NCBI GenBank assembly: GCA_013043085.1
Contig: JABDOU010000260.1
Span: 1 to 5,497 of the forward strand
Source: Acidimicrobiia bacterium
GTDB lineage: Bacteria; Actinomycetota; Acidimicrobiia; Spongiisociales; SHLN01
DNA length: 5,497 nt
Direction of reading: 5' to 3'
A program made the translations under genes and the position numbers. Below, one piece after another: positions 5,166 through 5,497 of this stretch. Position 1 is the stretch's first letter, and each line of letters begins with the position of its first letter. The notes below the pieces were generated by a model that was not told the origin of the DNA, did no database searches, and saw only the letters and a list, made by a program, of their open reading frames with translations.

Positions 5166-5497
5166 GAGCGGTAATCGCCGAGGATGCGCCTTGCCACCAC
5201 CATCTTGTGGACCTCATCGGGCCCGTCGTAGATCCGCGCAGCCCGTTCATGGCGATACCAGTACGAAAGAGGCGTGTCATCGGTCATCCCGAGTGCACCG
5301 TGAACCTGCACGGCCCGATCGAGGACACGCATCAAGATCGGTGCGGCAAAGAATTTGATCATCGACACCTCGTTACGAGTCGCCGATGCCCCGTCACGAT
5401 CCATCCGATACGCGGTATCGAGAACCATGAGACGCGCCGCATTGATCTCCGCCCGGCTCTCGGCAACCCAATTCTGGATCGTTCCCTGGTCGGCCAG
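5162..5497 (-). CDS. Acyl-CoA dehydrogenase, C-terminal part (5' end beyond right edge)
   Basis: The last 111 residues of a FAD-dependent acyl-CoA dehydrogenase are present; the frame is open to the right edge, so the start and the substrate- and FAD-binding N-terminal domains lie outside. The fragment is the C-terminal helical bundle: IAESR-like WVAESRAEINAARL (10-23), the FAD-contacting region RAVQVHGALGMTDDTPL (61-77), WYRHERAARIYDGPDEVHK (80-98), and the end VARRIL. The DGPDEVH signature at 91-97, in place of the EGTxEIQ of short- and medium-chain enzymes, is typical of ACAD10/11-like and several actinobacterial FadE proteins. It probably oxidises a fatty or branched acyl-CoA at the alpha-beta bond; chain preference cannot be read. 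Only the stop overlaps the metallophosphatase gene, and no functional link is implied. Confidence 0.92.
   Translation of the reverse strand: MADQGTIQNWVAESRAEINAARLMVLDTAYRMDRDGASATRNEVSMIKFFAAPILMRVLDRAVQVHGALGMTDDTPLSYWYRHERAARIYDGPDEVHKMVVARRILGDYRS

Overview
The window is GC-rich, densely coded bacterial DNA. It holds four complete or start-resolved genes between two genes cut by the window edges, and no stretch over 300 bases lacks a gene. The GC content, the conserved residues of the proteins, the FadE-type acyl-CoA dehydrogenase with a DGPDEVH signature, and a secreted protein of a type I associate with high-GC Gram-positives all suggest an actinomycetote, perhaps an Acidimicrobiia-like lineage. 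That placement is inference. There is no rRNA, tRNA, CRISPR array, insertion sequence or phage gene.

Left half, minus strand, read right to left: polyphosphate kinase ppk1 (ATG at 3869, stop at 1785), then a class I aspartate-type aminotransferase (start 1768, stop 572) 16 nt after the ppk stop, then a secreted protein of unknown function (start 495, open at the left edge). ppk and the aminotransferase are close enough to share a transcript. The secreted gene has its own upstream region. There, four C(T/A)CAG boxes recur every 10-12 bp, the arrangement expected for an OmpR/PhoB-class response regulator.

Right half, plus strand: a SixA-type histidine phosphatase (3989-4498) is divergent from ppk across a short shared control region containing an inverted repeat. 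It overlaps by 8 nt an ApaH/PrpE-like calcineurin-fold metallophosphatase that starts with TTG (4491-5165). That enzyme ends tail to tail, with a 4-nt overlap, against the 3' part of an acyl-CoA dehydrogenase gene on the minus strand that runs off the right edge.

The most coherent functional reading is a phosphate-polymer module. PPK1 makes polyphosphate from ATP, and two phosphatases of different folds are encoded back to back with it. A histidine phosphatase next to ppk recalls mycobacteria, where ppk adjoins mutT1, whose product carries a C-terminal histidine-phosphatase domain. The metallophosphatase is strongly basic and has Asn in place of the usual Asp of its GDxxDRG motif. Substrates of both phosphatases are unknown from sequence alone.
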